Assembly: GCA_963616935.1 (NCBI GenBank)
Contig: CAVEMS010000004.1
Location: forward strand, 62,001-126,000
Source of the DNA: UBA4951 sp963616935
Lineage (GTDB): Bacteria > Bacillota_I > Bacilli_A > RFN20 > CAG-826
Direction: 5' to 3'
DNA length: 64,000 nt
Shown: piece by piece, positions 35,944 through 44,265 of the stretch
Layout of the letters: each line of letters starts with the position of its first letter
How positions within the stretch are numbered: position 1 is the stretch's first letter
Position numbers and translations under genes: made by a program
The notes under the pieces: generated by a model
Seen by the model: only the letters and a program-made list of their open reading frames with translations
Database searches by the model: none
Told to the model about the DNA's origin: nothing

Positions 35944-36084
35944 TTATTTGATCGCCTCGATCACTCGGACTTGCCGTTCGCAAAACCACAAACCGCATTT
36001 AGACGTGACGGCCACAGTGTCTTCCGCATCCAATTCTAGAAAATCGAAACGTTCAGTATCTGCGCTCATTTCGCTAACAGCCAT
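35944..36084 (-). CDS. Possible small protein or gene remnant (46 codons)
   Basis: ATG at 36084 opens a frame ending in TAA at 35944 that reads MAVSEMSADTERFDFLELD and then carries a CGLWFC pair. Codon choice resembles the neighbours and the opposite strand has no credible gene. No ribosome site is seen, so it may be a fragment of a lost gene. No family recognised. Confidence 0.3.
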   Translation of the reverse strand: MAVSEMSADTERFDFLELDAEDTVAVTSKCGLWFCERQVRVIEAIK

Positions 36085-36128
36085 GCGTCGTCAAAACACT
36101 AGTCCAAAATCTGCAATTCTGGATATGG

Positions 36129-36160
36129 AAAATGCAAAAAGCCCGAGTGTATCGGGCTTT
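36129..36160 (-). terminator. Terminator of the second DUF4143 ATPase
   Basis: On the minus strand AAAGCCCGA and TCGGGCTTT form a 9-bp stem with a 5-nt loop, followed by TTTGCATTTTCC, 25 nt after the ATPase stop. Confidence 0.85.
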
Positions 36161-36184
36161 GTAATCAAATTCAACGATTCGTTT

Positions 36185-37450
36185 TTAATCTTTTAACATA
36201 TTGACTGGGACCACATGAATTCCGTCTTCTGTCGTAAAAGCATCTCCACCGGCCGTCAATATCATGGAAAATGATGGTTCTTTTTGCCCGTTTTCGTGTA
36301 TTTGGCCTTTCAAAGAATTTAAACGCGCTCTAGCGTATTTAATCTCTTCGGAGCCTCCCATCTTCACTTCTATCAATGCGTAATCACCATTTTTCAAATG
36401 CAAAACTACATCGCATTCCAATCCATTTACATCGCGAAAATGTCTAATCTCTCCTCTAAGGAATTGAGCATAGATCGAAAGTTCCTTGACGGCGAAATCC
36501 TCGAAAAGGAGGCCAAACGTCCGAGGATCATTCAATAAATCACTGGGCGAAATCCCTAAAGCTCCAGCAGCTATGGAGGTATCAACGAAGTGCCTTGTTG
36601 GCGTTGTGATTATTGCGGTTTTGCTCCTAAAATTCGGATTCCACGCCTCGACATCCTCGATGATGTATAAGTCGCGCAGCGCCTGGAGGTATTCGTCTAA
36701 CGTATCATTGTTTATGTTTCGATCGTCGTGTTTGTTGATGTCATTAATTATTGTTATCTTCCGCGCTTCAGTCGAAACGTTTCTTGCGTAACTCCGCAAA
36801 ATCATCCGAAAGATATCGGGTTTCTTATTCCTGAATTTTCCATTTTTAGAATTTTCGAAATCAAAGAGAGTCGAATAATAGTTCTCCGTGATTTGAAGCG
36901 CTCTTTCACGATTGCCGACAAGCGAAAGAGGCCATCCTCCACGGCATATATAAAAAGCCGTATCCTGCAAATGATATCCTTCATTAATAGCGAAGATCTC
37001 TTTTTTCCCAGCAAACAAATCGCTTAAAGAAACAAGACCTTTCGATTCTTTCGTCTCGGACAAGCTCATTGGGCGCATTTTAACGGTAACAATTCGTCCA
37101 GCACCCGAATGATAAATGTCGTCCATATCCGCCGGAGTCGAACTGCCGGTAAAGATAAATTGACCGAATTTCTCTTCTCGTCTATCTACCTCAGATCGAA
37201 CCGCATTCCATAAATCGGGAGCATTTTGCCATTCGTCGATAAGCCGTGGACTCTCTCCCATCAAAATTGCTTCAGGATCCAAATTCGCTAACTGTATTTT
37301 CTTTTTCGTATCCAAACAATATTCGCTTTTGGCATATTTTCTGCAAGTTTCCGTTTTACCGCACCATTTTGGCCCAGCTAGAACGACAACACCCGATGTT
37401 TCCAAAGCTTTTTCTATATTTTTTTCGATGTATCTGTGCAGGTAATTCAT
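36185..37450 (-). CDS. AAA ATPase with DUF4143 domain, second copy
   Basis: A ~421-residue relative of the protein at 12028-13239. The Walker A loop is GPKWCGKT (about residue 27), the Walker B region is RLIDEWQNAP, and FIFTGSSTP is the sensor segment. The C-terminal DUF4143 region ends in a PDDEXK-like core: GLECDVVLHLKNGDYALIEVKMGG has D, E and K in order, more complete than in the first copy. The biological role is unsettled. ATG 37450 has CTAGGAGATGACT in front and is preferred to ATG 37456. Three 24-bp tandem repeats lie 49-118 bases upstream and a terminator follows. The two copies share only family-level similarity. Confidence 0.92.
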   Translation of the reverse strand: MNYLHRYIEKNIEKALETSGVVVLAGPKWCGKTETCRKYAKSEYCLDTKKKIQLANLDPEAILMGESPRLIDEWQNAPDLWNAVRSEVDRREEKFGQFIFTGSSTPADMDDIYHSGAGRIVTVKMRPMSLSETKESKGLVSLSDLFAGKKEIFAINEGYHLQDTAFYICRGGWPLSLVGNRERALQITENYYSTLFDFENSKNGKFRNKKPDIFRMILRSYARNVSTEARKITIINDINKHDDRNINNDTLDEYLQALRDLYIIEDVEAWNPNFRSKTAIITTPTRHFVDTSIAAGALGISPSDLLNDPRTFGLLFEDFAVKELSIYAQFLRGEIRHFRDVNGLECDVVLHLKNGDYALIEVKMGGSEEIKYARARLNSLKGQIHENGQKEPSFSMILTAGGDAFTTEDGIHVVPVNMLKD

Positions 37451-37498
37451 AGTCATCTCCTAGAGATATGCTAACATATTAAAAATAATAAACAATAT

Positions 37499-37568
37499 TT
37501 TTCCCCCTGTTTCACGTTAACATTTTCCCCCTGTTTCACGTTAACATTTTCCCCCTGTTTCACGTTAA
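37499..37568. repeat. Three 24-bp tandem repeats upstream of the second DUF4143 ATPase
   Basis: Copies at 37499-37522, 37523-37546 and 37547-37568 (last one 22 nt) are identical and head-to-tail, with no spacer. On the gene's strand each unit holds AACAGGGGGAAAATG followed by TTAACGTGA. They lie just upstream of a possible -35 (TTGTTT at 37495-37490). They are unrelated in sequence to the repeats of the first ATPase gene. Confidence 0.95.
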
Positions 37569-37668
37569 AAAATCATCCTTACTTTGCTAGAACGACAAAT
37601 TGAATTCATAAAAATCGTCATTTGGCGTCGAAAAAATGCTAAGCAATCACATATAGAATGCTAACCAA

Positions 37669-37692
37669 ATAAAAAAGCCGGCTTATGCCGGC
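37669..37692 (-). terminator. Terminator after tRNA-Arg
   Basis: On the minus strand GCCGGC-ATAA-GCCGGC (37692-37677) is followed by TTTTTTATT. Confidence 0.85.
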
Positions 37693-37705
37693 CATATAGA
37701 CATAT

Positions 37706-37782
37706 TGGCGCGCCCGAGGCGACTCGAACGCCTGACCCCAACCTTCGGAGGGTTGTACTCTATCCATCTGAGCTACGAGCGC
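37706..37782 (-). tRNA. tRNA-Arg (anticodon CCG)
   Basis: A 77-nt cloverleaf: acceptor GCGCTCG pairs with CGGGCGC, the D-arm reads AGCTCAGATGGATAGAG, anticodon stem CAACC/GGTTG frames loop CTCCGAA (anticodon CCG), and the T-loop contains GTTCGAGTC. CCA is encoded. It lies 3 nt from tRNA-Leu(CAG). Confidence 0.96.
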
Positions 37783-37785
37783 AAT

Positions 37786-37870
37786 TGGTGCGCTGGATGA
37801 GGCTCGAACTCACACCCGTTGCCGGACTAGCTCCTGAAACTAGCGCGTATACCAATTCCGCCACCAGCGC
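37786..37870 (-). tRNA. tRNA-Leu (anticodon CAG)
   Basis: An 85-nt class II tRNA: acceptor GCGCTGG pairs with CCAGCGC, the D-arm contains GGCGGAATTGGTATACGC, and anticodon stem CTAGT/GCTAG (one wobble pair) frames loop TTCAGGA (anticodon CAG). A long variable arm follows, and the T-arm contains GAGTTCGAGCC. CCA is encoded. Confidence 0.95.
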
Positions 37871-37888
37871 ACGTAGGCATAATATACT

Positions 37889-38821
37889 CTAATTCTCGAA
37901 GAAATCGAAGATGGCTTTCCAAACTGGTTGATTTTCTTCCGTGGCCTTTTCCAAATCCATTTTCATATCAAGATTTTTCGCCGGATCGTTTAAACCGATC
38001 TTTAAGAGATTAGACACATAAGCCTCACTTCCAGTGGTTCTAAAAGGGGAGTGCTTAGAGCCTTCAACGTATAGGAATTCAACCGAAGGATTGCCAAAAA
38101 ACGCTTTTCTAAGAGGTGAGAAACCCACCTTTAACGGAACGATATCATCTTCTGATCCTTGGATATAGAGCACTTTAACAGATTTGTTTCGCTTGATGGC
38201 ATTTATGGCGTTTTTGCCGCCGTTTTTGAGGTCGGCAAGGCGAGAAGCAAACCAAAACGCAGGCTTAAAAAAGCTAACAAACTTGGGAAAACGGCATCTA
38301 ATCAATTCAGGAAAACTGATGTAACCAGATAGCGAGACTATCTTTTCCACGCCATATTCTTTCTTAGCGCTCATCATAGCGGCCCAGCCACCCCAAGAAT
38401 GGCCGATTGCATAACGTTTCAATCCTTTAACGCATATCTCGTTATCTAAATAAGAAAAGAAGGCCTTTTGATCGTTTGCAGCATGATCCAGCGAACGGAT
38501 TTCGCTTCCTTGGCTTTCCATTGAGCCCATGTTGTCGTAAGCGTATACCAAATATCCTTCCTCAGCCAATAAGCATATCTCCTTGATATAACTGGCTCTT
38601 CCATCGCCTAAGCCATGGAAAAAGATCACGATTGCTTTCGGTTTGACGCCCTTTTTGAAATATTTCGAGCCTGATAATCTCCATTTCCCAGAATAAAAAC
38701 CGAAACGCTCTTCCGTTATGCCGAAATCATCCGCTCTCCAATAGGGAAAAGCGGGGGAGCCATCGTATCTCTTCCCACATATTTTTCTGATAATCGAATA
38801 AACGTATAGCGAAATAAGCAT
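37889..38821 (-). CDS. Alpha/beta hydrolase with N-terminal hydrophobic segment
   Basis: A 310-residue serine hydrolase of the alpha/beta fold. FFHGLGDGRASY is the oxyanion-hole segment, GHSWGG holds the nucleophile Ser near residue 145, GSEDDIVP the acidic residue, and GSKHSPFRTTG the His. The order fits lysophospholipase/acylesterase (Hydrolase_4) proteins. A weak hydrophobic N-terminus (MLISLYVYSII) may associate it with the membrane. It starts 5 nt after the GH3 gene, so it is the last gene of a three-gene unit, perhaps removing acyl groups from glycans or lipids (inference). Confidence 0.82.
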   Translation of the reverse strand: MLISLYVYSIIRKICGKRYDGSPAFPYWRADDFGITEERFGFYSGKWRLSGSKYFKKGVKPKAIVIFFHGLGDGRASYIKEICLLAEEGYLVYAYDNMGSMESQGSEIRSLDHAANDQKAFFSYLDNEICVKGLKRYAIGHSWGGWAAMMSAKKEYGVEKIVSLSGYISFPELIRCRFPKFVSFFKPAFWFASRLADLKNGGKNAINAIKRNKSVKVLYIQGSEDDIVPLKVGFSPLRKAFFGNPSVEFLYVEGSKHSPFRTTGSEAYVSNLLKIGLNDPAKNLDMKMDLEKATEENQPVWKAIFDFFEN

Positions 38822-38826
38822 CTTGC

Positions 38827-41214
38827 CTAACCAAAGATAAGCCTAAAGATGGCGGCAATTGGACGATGGTTCGCCATATGGATGACAAACGCCAATTTGT
38901 TCTCTTCTAAGATTGCCGATCGAAGTGGGAAATTCATTCCAACTTCAATAGCCATATCGACCGAAGGGTAATCGGATGCGCAAGCGGTCATTTGCGCAAC
39001 AAGTTTCTTCTTAAGGTATTTTCCTATCAATGTGCGTTCCAAATCCTTGATCGTGTTATTTCTATGGAATTTCTTTTTCTTTCTTCTGATGTTCTTGGAG
39101 ACGCTATGATCGAGCAAGACCTCGAATTCATTGTCGCTAATTCTCCAAGCGCCGTTTTGCGGTTTGGAGAAATACCCAGGAAGCAAGAAATGCATGTCTC
39201 TTGAATGATGACTTGATACTACCTTCAAAGTCTTAGAAAACGAAATATCCCTGCAATTCAAGCCTATATCAATAGAATAATCGTCGTCATTCACGACCAA
39301 TTTTTCGGACGTAACGCCATAATGGGCAAATGCCGAATAGGCGAACTCAAAGGTCACGGTCTTGCTCTTCCCAGGGGCCAAAAACACCTTCTCAAAGGCT
39401 TTTAGTTCGCGAAGCGCATGAAGCGTTTTCTCGCTTTTCGCGCCGATATAGCATTGGACGACGGTAGCGCCAGAAACCTTGCCAACGTTCTTTACCTTGA
39501 TGCTTACCTTGACCTTTTGGCCATCGCGAAGCGTCTCTCGTGACACCTTGCCATCGCTAAGAGCGAAATCGGTGTAGCTCAATCCATATCCAAACGGGAA
39601 AAGGACATCTCTCTTAGCGCTTAGGTAGTAACGATATCCAACGAAGATGCTTTCCTTATATAGCGACACATCACCTTCGCCTGGGAAGTATAAAGAACTC
39701 GGGCAATCGATGTATCTTATCGGCCAGCTTTCCGCTAGATGACCAGAAGGATTGGCTTCGCCCATAATAAGCGATAAAAGAGCTTCGCCTCCCGCTTCGC
39801 CAGAAAGATAATCGATCATCAAAGCACGGCATTTCTCGATAAATGGAAGTTCGAGGGCGCTTCCGCACGACAAAACGACGATGATGTTCTTGTTTTGAGC
39901 GTAAATCGCTTCGAATAGGCTTACTTGCCTATCGTCTAGGCGCATGTCATGGCGGTCATATCCCTCGCCATCGTCTTGTTGATACGTTCCTAGGAATAGG
40001 ATGACCGTTTTAGAAGTGCTCGCCAAATCGATCGCATCGACGCGTAAGGCCTCATCGTCGTCTTGGTCTTTTGGATCGTATCCTTTCGCATACGGAAGAT
40101 CGGCGCCGAACATCTTCGACGCCTCTTGATAAAACGATGTTAGGCGCTTAGGCTTGACTTTTGCGCTCCCAGCTCCGCGATAATGTGGCTCTTTCGCAAA
40201 CGCACCGATGATGCAGACGTCCTTAAGTTTCTTTAATGGCAATATCCCATCGTTTTTCGCTAAGACAATGCTATTAAGTGCCATCTCTTTGGCGACTTGA
40301 TGGGCATTAATCGGCTCTATCGGCTCAATCGATCTCTTCTCTTTCGCTTCATCCACCTTTTTCGATAAAGCGGCGATCCTAGTCACTTCCTCATCGAATC
40401 TCTTGCGATCGATCTTTCCTTTTTTGATCGCTTTGGCGATGAGTTTCGGACGGGACTTATCGACGCTTGGCATCTCTAAATCCAAGCCTCTTGCGTGAGC
40501 CAAAACGGGATCGACGACAGAACACCAATCGCTTATAAGAACGCCATCATATCCCCATTCTTTCCTTAAAACGGTATCGAGCAGCCATTCGTTTTGCGAC
40601 GCATAGACGCCATTCAAACGATTGTACGAGCACATCACACTCCAAGGATGGCTCTTCTTAATGGCGATTTCAAAGCCCTTGAGGTAAATCTCGCGTAAGG
40701 CCCTCATATCGACTTCGCTAGACATCGTGAAGCGGTGATATTCGCAATTGTTGGCGGCAAAATGCTTTAGGCAAGCCCCAACTCCGTAATCCTGTAATCC
40801 ACTAATGTACGCGGCGCCCATTTCGCCAGACAAAAGAGGGTCCTCGGAGAGATATTCGAAATTCCTTCCGCACAACGGATTTCGCTTGATGTTGATACCG
40901 GGCGCCAAAAGGAGATCGGTTCCTTTTTCGATGGCTTCCACCGCTAAAGCGTGACCCATCTTCCTCATTAGTTCCGTATCCCATGAGCATGCGGATAAGC
41001 ACGGCGCCGGGAAACAAGTCGCCGGAAGGATATCACTATTCATCGCATCGGTTTCCGGCGTCCTAAGACCACACGGCCCATCGTTCATCTTTATCTCGTG
41101 GATATCGGATTCTTTGATTCCGTGCGTCCTCCAATAGCCGTTTCCGAAAAGGAGCTTAGCTTGCTTTTTAAGAGGCAATTTGTTGATGGGAACAACTTTT
41201 TTCTTTTTGGCCAT
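38827..41214 (-). CDS. Glycoside hydrolase family 3 beta-glycosidase
   Basis: A 795-residue GH3 enzyme, beta-glucosidase-like, with no signal peptide and so probably cytoplasmic. The barrel domain has CGRNFEYLSEDP (115-126), KHFAANN (150-156) and VLISDW with the nucleophile Asp229. The C-terminal sandwich domain has GSAKVKP and the FLGTYQQDDGEGYDR stretch, where the acid/base Glu is expected. A fibronectin-like FnIII domain lies near residues 590-680, with an extra ~90-residue tail. The ATG at 41214, 4 nt past the upstream stop and with GAGGAAAAG before it, is preferred over the longer frame to 41271, which overlaps the membrane protein gene. It may cleave oligosaccharides brought in by a transporter encoded elsewhere. 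Confidence 0.93.
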   Translation of the reverse strand: MAKKKKVVPINKLPLKKQAKLLFGNGYWRTHGIKESDIHEIKMNDGPCGLRTPETDAMNSDILPATCFPAPCLSACSWDTELMRKMGHALAVEAIEKGTDLLLAPGINIKRNPLCGRNFEYLSEDPLLSGEMGAAYISGLQDYGVGACLKHFAANNCEYHRFTMSSEVDMRALREIYLKGFEIAIKKSHPWSVMCSYNRLNGVYASQNEWLLDTVLRKEWGYDGVLISDWCSVVDPVLAHARGLDLEMPSVDKSRPKLIAKAIKKGKIDRKRFDEEVTRIAALSKKVDEAKEKRSIEPIEPINAHQVAKEMALNSIVLAKNDGILPLKKLKDVCIIGAFAKEPHYRGAGSAKVKPKRLTSFYQEASKMFGADLPYAKGYDPKDQDDDEALRVDAIDLASTSKTVILFLGTYQQDDGEGYDRHDMRLDDRQVSLFEAIYAQNKNIIVVLSCGSALELPFIEKCRALMIDYLSGEAGGEALLSLIMGEANPSGHLAESWPIRYIDCPSSLYFPGEGDVSLYKESIFVGYRYYLSAKRDVLFPFGYGLSYTDFALSDGKVSRETLRDGQKVKVSIKVKNVGKVSGATVVQCYIGAKSEKTLHALRELKAFEKVFLAPGKSKTVTFEFAYSAFAHYGVTSEKLVVNDDDYSIDIGLNCRDISFSKTLKVVSSHHSRDMHFLLPGYFSKPQNGAWRISDNEFEVLLDHSVSKNIRRKKKKFHRNNTIKDLERTLIGKYLKKKLVAQMTACASDYPSVDMAIEVGMNFPLRSAILEENKLAFVIHMANHRPIAAIFRLIFG

Positions 41215-41218
41215 TTTC

Positions 41219-41746
41219 TTATTTCTTTTCCTCATCCATCGGGGTTTCGCAGGGTTTTTCCTCTTTTTCATCGCTTATTGCAGGAGGATTCTGTTCGTTA
41301 TCGTTTTCAGACGTGCCTTCTTCCAACAATCCCGGATGAACGTGAAACCAATGATAGATACCTTGGAATATATAGACGCAGGAAAGATAGACGAAGACGC
41401 CACCCATGACGTATTTGAGGATCGAGACATCTTGCGTTATCAAGGAATAGAGATCGTAACCGATCAAAAAGGTGGCCGAGGGAAGAACCAAGATTTTATC
41501 CAGCAGGCAATTCTTTTTCTTTCTCTTCGGTGAGCATAATAGCCAAACGAAATCTCCCCAAAGGAGGAAGCCTCCAAAAAGGGTAACCCATCTGAATGCG
41601 ATGGCTTTCCAATCTTGGATATTGATGATCTCCAAGAGAATCAAGACGCCAAGAACCGCGAAGACGATTCCGAAGACCAAGAGCTCGCCAGAATAGATGA
41701 GTTTGGCCTTAGTTAGCTCATCCATCTTCTTTTTTTCATTTTCCAT
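41219..41746 (-). CDS. Predicted four-helix membrane protein
   Basis: A 175-residue membrane protein with helices near residues 18-40, 52-70, 85-105 and 112-132, and a long charged C-terminal tail rich in Glu and Asn. No family recognised. It is the first gene of a tight unit with the GH3 enzyme (4 nt) and the alpha/beta hydrolase (5 nt), so it may work with them, but nothing in the sequence says how. Confidence 0.75.
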   Translation of the reverse strand: MENEKKKMDELTKAKLIYSGELLVFGIVFAVLGVLILLEIINIQDWKAIAFRWVTLFGGFLLWGDFVWLLCSPKRKKKNCLLDKILVLPSATFLIGYDLYSLITQDVSILKYVMGGVFVYLSCVYIFQGIYHWFHVHPGLLEEGTSENDNEQNPPAISDEKEEKPCETPMDEEKK

Positions 41747-41850
41747 AGGAAAAAGTTTATTACCTTATGGCCCTCGTGTCCATCGTATAGGCGCACGGTT
41801 TAAAGCAAAGAGAAAAATCTTTTGCAGCGTAACGGCAAATGCGATTGATC

Positions 41851-44016
41851 CTATATAGACACTTCCGAAGTCAGGTTTTTCGTGTTGTTGTAATTGTTCG
41901 TATCCGTATAGAAGGAGGTGGATATGGCTTTCTTTTCCCTAAGGAAATCGGCAGTCACATCGCGATAGTTATAGATTTCGTGCCCTTCTTTCGATAGGCT
42001 TCCGATAACCGTGAATCCTTCATCGAAATAATCATAGGACCTGTTCGAATCTTGATGATAAAGAAGGTAATCGAGAATGGCTATCGTATACGTTTTCGAC
42101 CCTTCAAACGCGGCTCCACTCACCCTATATATCGGATTATATCCCGCCTCAGTGATCAGATCGTTTCCGGTGACGGTGGCGATATAGATCGCATTATCGA
42201 AAGGCACCGATTCATATAGAGAGGAATAGGTCAAAGAACCGCTGGATATATCGCTTCTCGCTTTGTTACACATCGCCAAATCGATCGTATAGCCTTCTTT
42301 CTTCGCTTCGGTTGCTATCGCGTGGGCGACGAGTCTAGGAACCCCCACTTTAGACGATAAGTCAGAATCAAGGGTGGCAAGTTCTTCATTTGCCCTTTCT
42401 TCTATTGGCTCAGCGTACGAATCGACGACCGCTTTCATATCAGCGTCTTCGCTATAAGATGACGCTTTGAAAGCGATGTTCTCTTTCGTCCTCGATTCGA
42501 TCGAGCCTCCTTTGATGGTTATTTTGACATTCGATACGTATGTTCCATACGATTTGCCTTGGATATATGGCACTTCGTTATAGAAGGTTTCCTCTAAGCT
42601 ATGGGTGTGAGCGCAAAACACCGCATCGACGCTTGAGGATATCTCTTCCGTCATGACGTCGCTTTGGCCGGTATGGGCGCTTAAAACGACGATATCGCAG
42701 CCCTTTTCATTACGAAGCGTCTCACTATAAGAGGCGACGATAGGAGAAGGATCTTTGAAACCGATGGTGACGACGTTAGAACTCGTTATGGAAGTTATCT
42801 GATTTTTGCCGATGATGCCGATTATTCCAACGCGAAGGCCATTGTCCAAGTCCTTAATCGTATATGGATCCACGAGTTCGCTTGCGAAATCGCCGAACTC
42901 TTTCTTATCTTGATCCCAATGGTATATGTTCGCGCCCAAAAACGGGGTTTCAGTCGATTCCTTGTTTTCGATTATGTGATTTAGTCCCCAATCGAATTCG
43001 TGATTCCCTAAGGTAAAGCAGTCGAAACCGATTTTATCGAAAGAACTGGTGAGCAATTTGCCATAATTCGTATTGCTTAGCATGCTTCCCTGCCACATGT
43101 CGCCGGAATTGATGAAAACGGTGTTGTCGCTCTTTTTGCCTTTGAAGAATGTCGTAAGCGAGGAAATCTTGTCGGTTTCGCCATGGAAATCGTTTATCGC
43201 ATAGAAATCGACGGTTTTGGAGACGCTTGGATCAACGAGCTTCAAATCGCTTGAAGAGCTGATTCTAAATGCCCAATTTTCGTTATAACTAACCAAATTG
43301 CCATAGGATTTGAAATAAGCGGACGAGGAAGCCGAAGTAAGTTTCTTAGCGATGGCGTTCGTCTCATCTTTCGTTCCGGCGTCAATCAAAATCGGATAGA
43401 AAGAGGAACCCGAATAGTCTTTGGACGAATATAGCAAGGAACCGTCTTCCGAAGTAATCGGATAGGTATAGCCGCTATAAAGATCGCCAATCGTGAATTT
43501 GAGCGCATAGGCATATCGCCCATTCAAATAATAGTCTTCGGTCGTTACCCCATTAAGTTCAAACGCCGAAACGCGACCATACGAATTCTCGCCATAAGAA
43601 GAAACGACGGGATCGGTGACCCAATAATCGTTGCCGCTAGTAGAAAGAGTCCCGTCAATAGAAACGTAGTCACCGACGTTAATGGTTTCGTCTCCCGAAT
43701 AATCTTCGACTCTCAAACAAGTCCTCTCATGGGTGTTAGGACTAAGCCTTTCAACGTAAAAGGAGCGGGTTTCGTCATGGTTTTTTATGATTTTCGTTAT
43801 CGTTCCGGTAGTTTTTCTAGAGACCTTTTCGGCGGAGTTTTTCCCTAAATCGACGAATTCCCTTAGCTCGATTTCGTTTTCCTTCAAAACGCAGGGATCT
43901 AGCGTTCCGCTTGCATTGAACATAAGAGGGTTGACGGCTTTGGCAACGACAAAAGACGAAGCGGCGACCATGAAAAACGATGCAGCTATTATGAGTGGTT
44001 TTGCCTTATTATTCAT
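41851..44016 (-). CDS. Exported 5'-nucleotidase/metallophosphoesterase (UshA type)
   Basis: A 721-residue exported enzyme. After a signal peptide (PLIIAASFFMVAASSFVVAKA) comes an OB-fold-like region (FYVERLSPNTHERTCLRVEDYSG...VGDYVSIDGTLS). The metallophosphatase domain begins near residue 275: AINDFHGE, NSGDMWQGS, LGNHEFDWG, LSAHTG and FCAHTHS give the metal ligands in order. The C-terminal 5'-nucleotidase domain (FDNAIYIATVTGNDLI, YRVSGAAFEG) binds the nucleotide. It would release phosphate from extracellular nucleotides or related esters for uptake of nucleosides. No cell-wall sorting signal is seen. It stands alone. Confidence 0.92.
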   Translation of the reverse strand: MNNKAKPLIIAASFFMVAASSFVVAKAVNPLMFNASGTLDPCVLKENEIELREFVDLGKNSAEKVSRKTTGTITKIIKNHDETRSFYVERLSPNTHERTCLRVEDYSGDETINVGDYVSIDGTLSTSGNDYWVTDPVVSSYGENSYGRVSAFELNGVTTEDYYLNGRYAYALKFTIGDLYSGYTYPITSEDGSLLYSSKDYSGSSFYPILIDAGTKDETNAIAKKLTSASSSAYFKSYGNLVSYNENWAFRISSSSDLKLVDPSVSKTVDFYAINDFHGETDKISSLTTFFKGKKSDNTVFINSGDMWQGSMLSNTNYGKLLTSSFDKIGFDCFTLGNHEFDWGLNHIIENKESTETPFLGANIYHWDQDKKEFGDFASELVDPYTIKDLDNGLRVGIIGIIGKNQITSITSSNVVTIGFKDPSPIVASYSETLRNEKGCDIVVLSAHTGQSDVMTEEISSSVDAVFCAHTHSLEETFYNEVPYIQGKSYGTYVSNVKITIKGGSIESRTKENIAFKASSYSEDADMKAVVDSYAEPIEERANEELATLDSDLSSKVGVPRLVAHAIATEAKKEGYTIDLAMCNKARSDISSGSLTYSSLYESVPFDNAIYIATVTGNDLITEAGYNPIYRVSGAAFEGSKTYTIAILDYLLYHQDSNRSYDYFDEGFTVIGSLSKEGHEIYNYRDVTADFLREKKAISTSFYTDTNNYNNTKNLTSEVSI

Positions 44017-44113
44017 TTAGAATGAAACCTCGCTAAAAATATACATAATCAAGGCTTTAAGAACAATAAATATCGATGGCGTCCAATTCTCGATATACAG
44101 CCGATCAAAAGAA

Positions 44114-44136
44114 CAAAAAAACGGGCCAAGCCCGTT
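44114..44136 (-). terminator. Terminator after tRNA-Ala
   Basis: On the minus strand AACGGGC-TTG-GCCCGTT (44136-44120) is followed by TTTTTTG, 12 nt past the tRNA. Confidence 0.9.
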
Positions 44137-44147
44137 GTTTTTAGATT

Positions 44148-44223
44148 TGGTGGAGCGTAAGAGGATCGAACTCTCGACCTCCTCCATGCCATGGAGGCGC
44201 TCTCCCAGCTGAGCTAACGCCCC
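44148..44223 (-). tRNA. tRNA-Ala (anticodon GGC)
   Basis: A 76-nt cloverleaf: acceptor GGGGCGT pairs with ACGCTCC (one wobble pair), the D-arm reads AGCTCAGCTGGGAGAGC, anticodon stem CCTCC/GGAGG frames loop ATGGCAT (anticodon GGC), and the T-arm contains GAGTTCGATCC. CCA is encoded. Confidence 0.95.
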
Positions 44224-44265
44224 AAATCCTGCGCTTTAAGCGCACGCATAAGCATAGGAGCCAAC

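Noticed and set aside
37499..37568. CRISPR array
   Set aside because: The three 24-bp copies are head-to-tail without spacers and no cas gene is in the window.
34388..37870. Mobile island integrated between tRNA genes
   Set aside because: The tRNA genes flank an ATPase, TetR and hydrolase genes, but I found no integrase and no duplicated tRNA 3' end.
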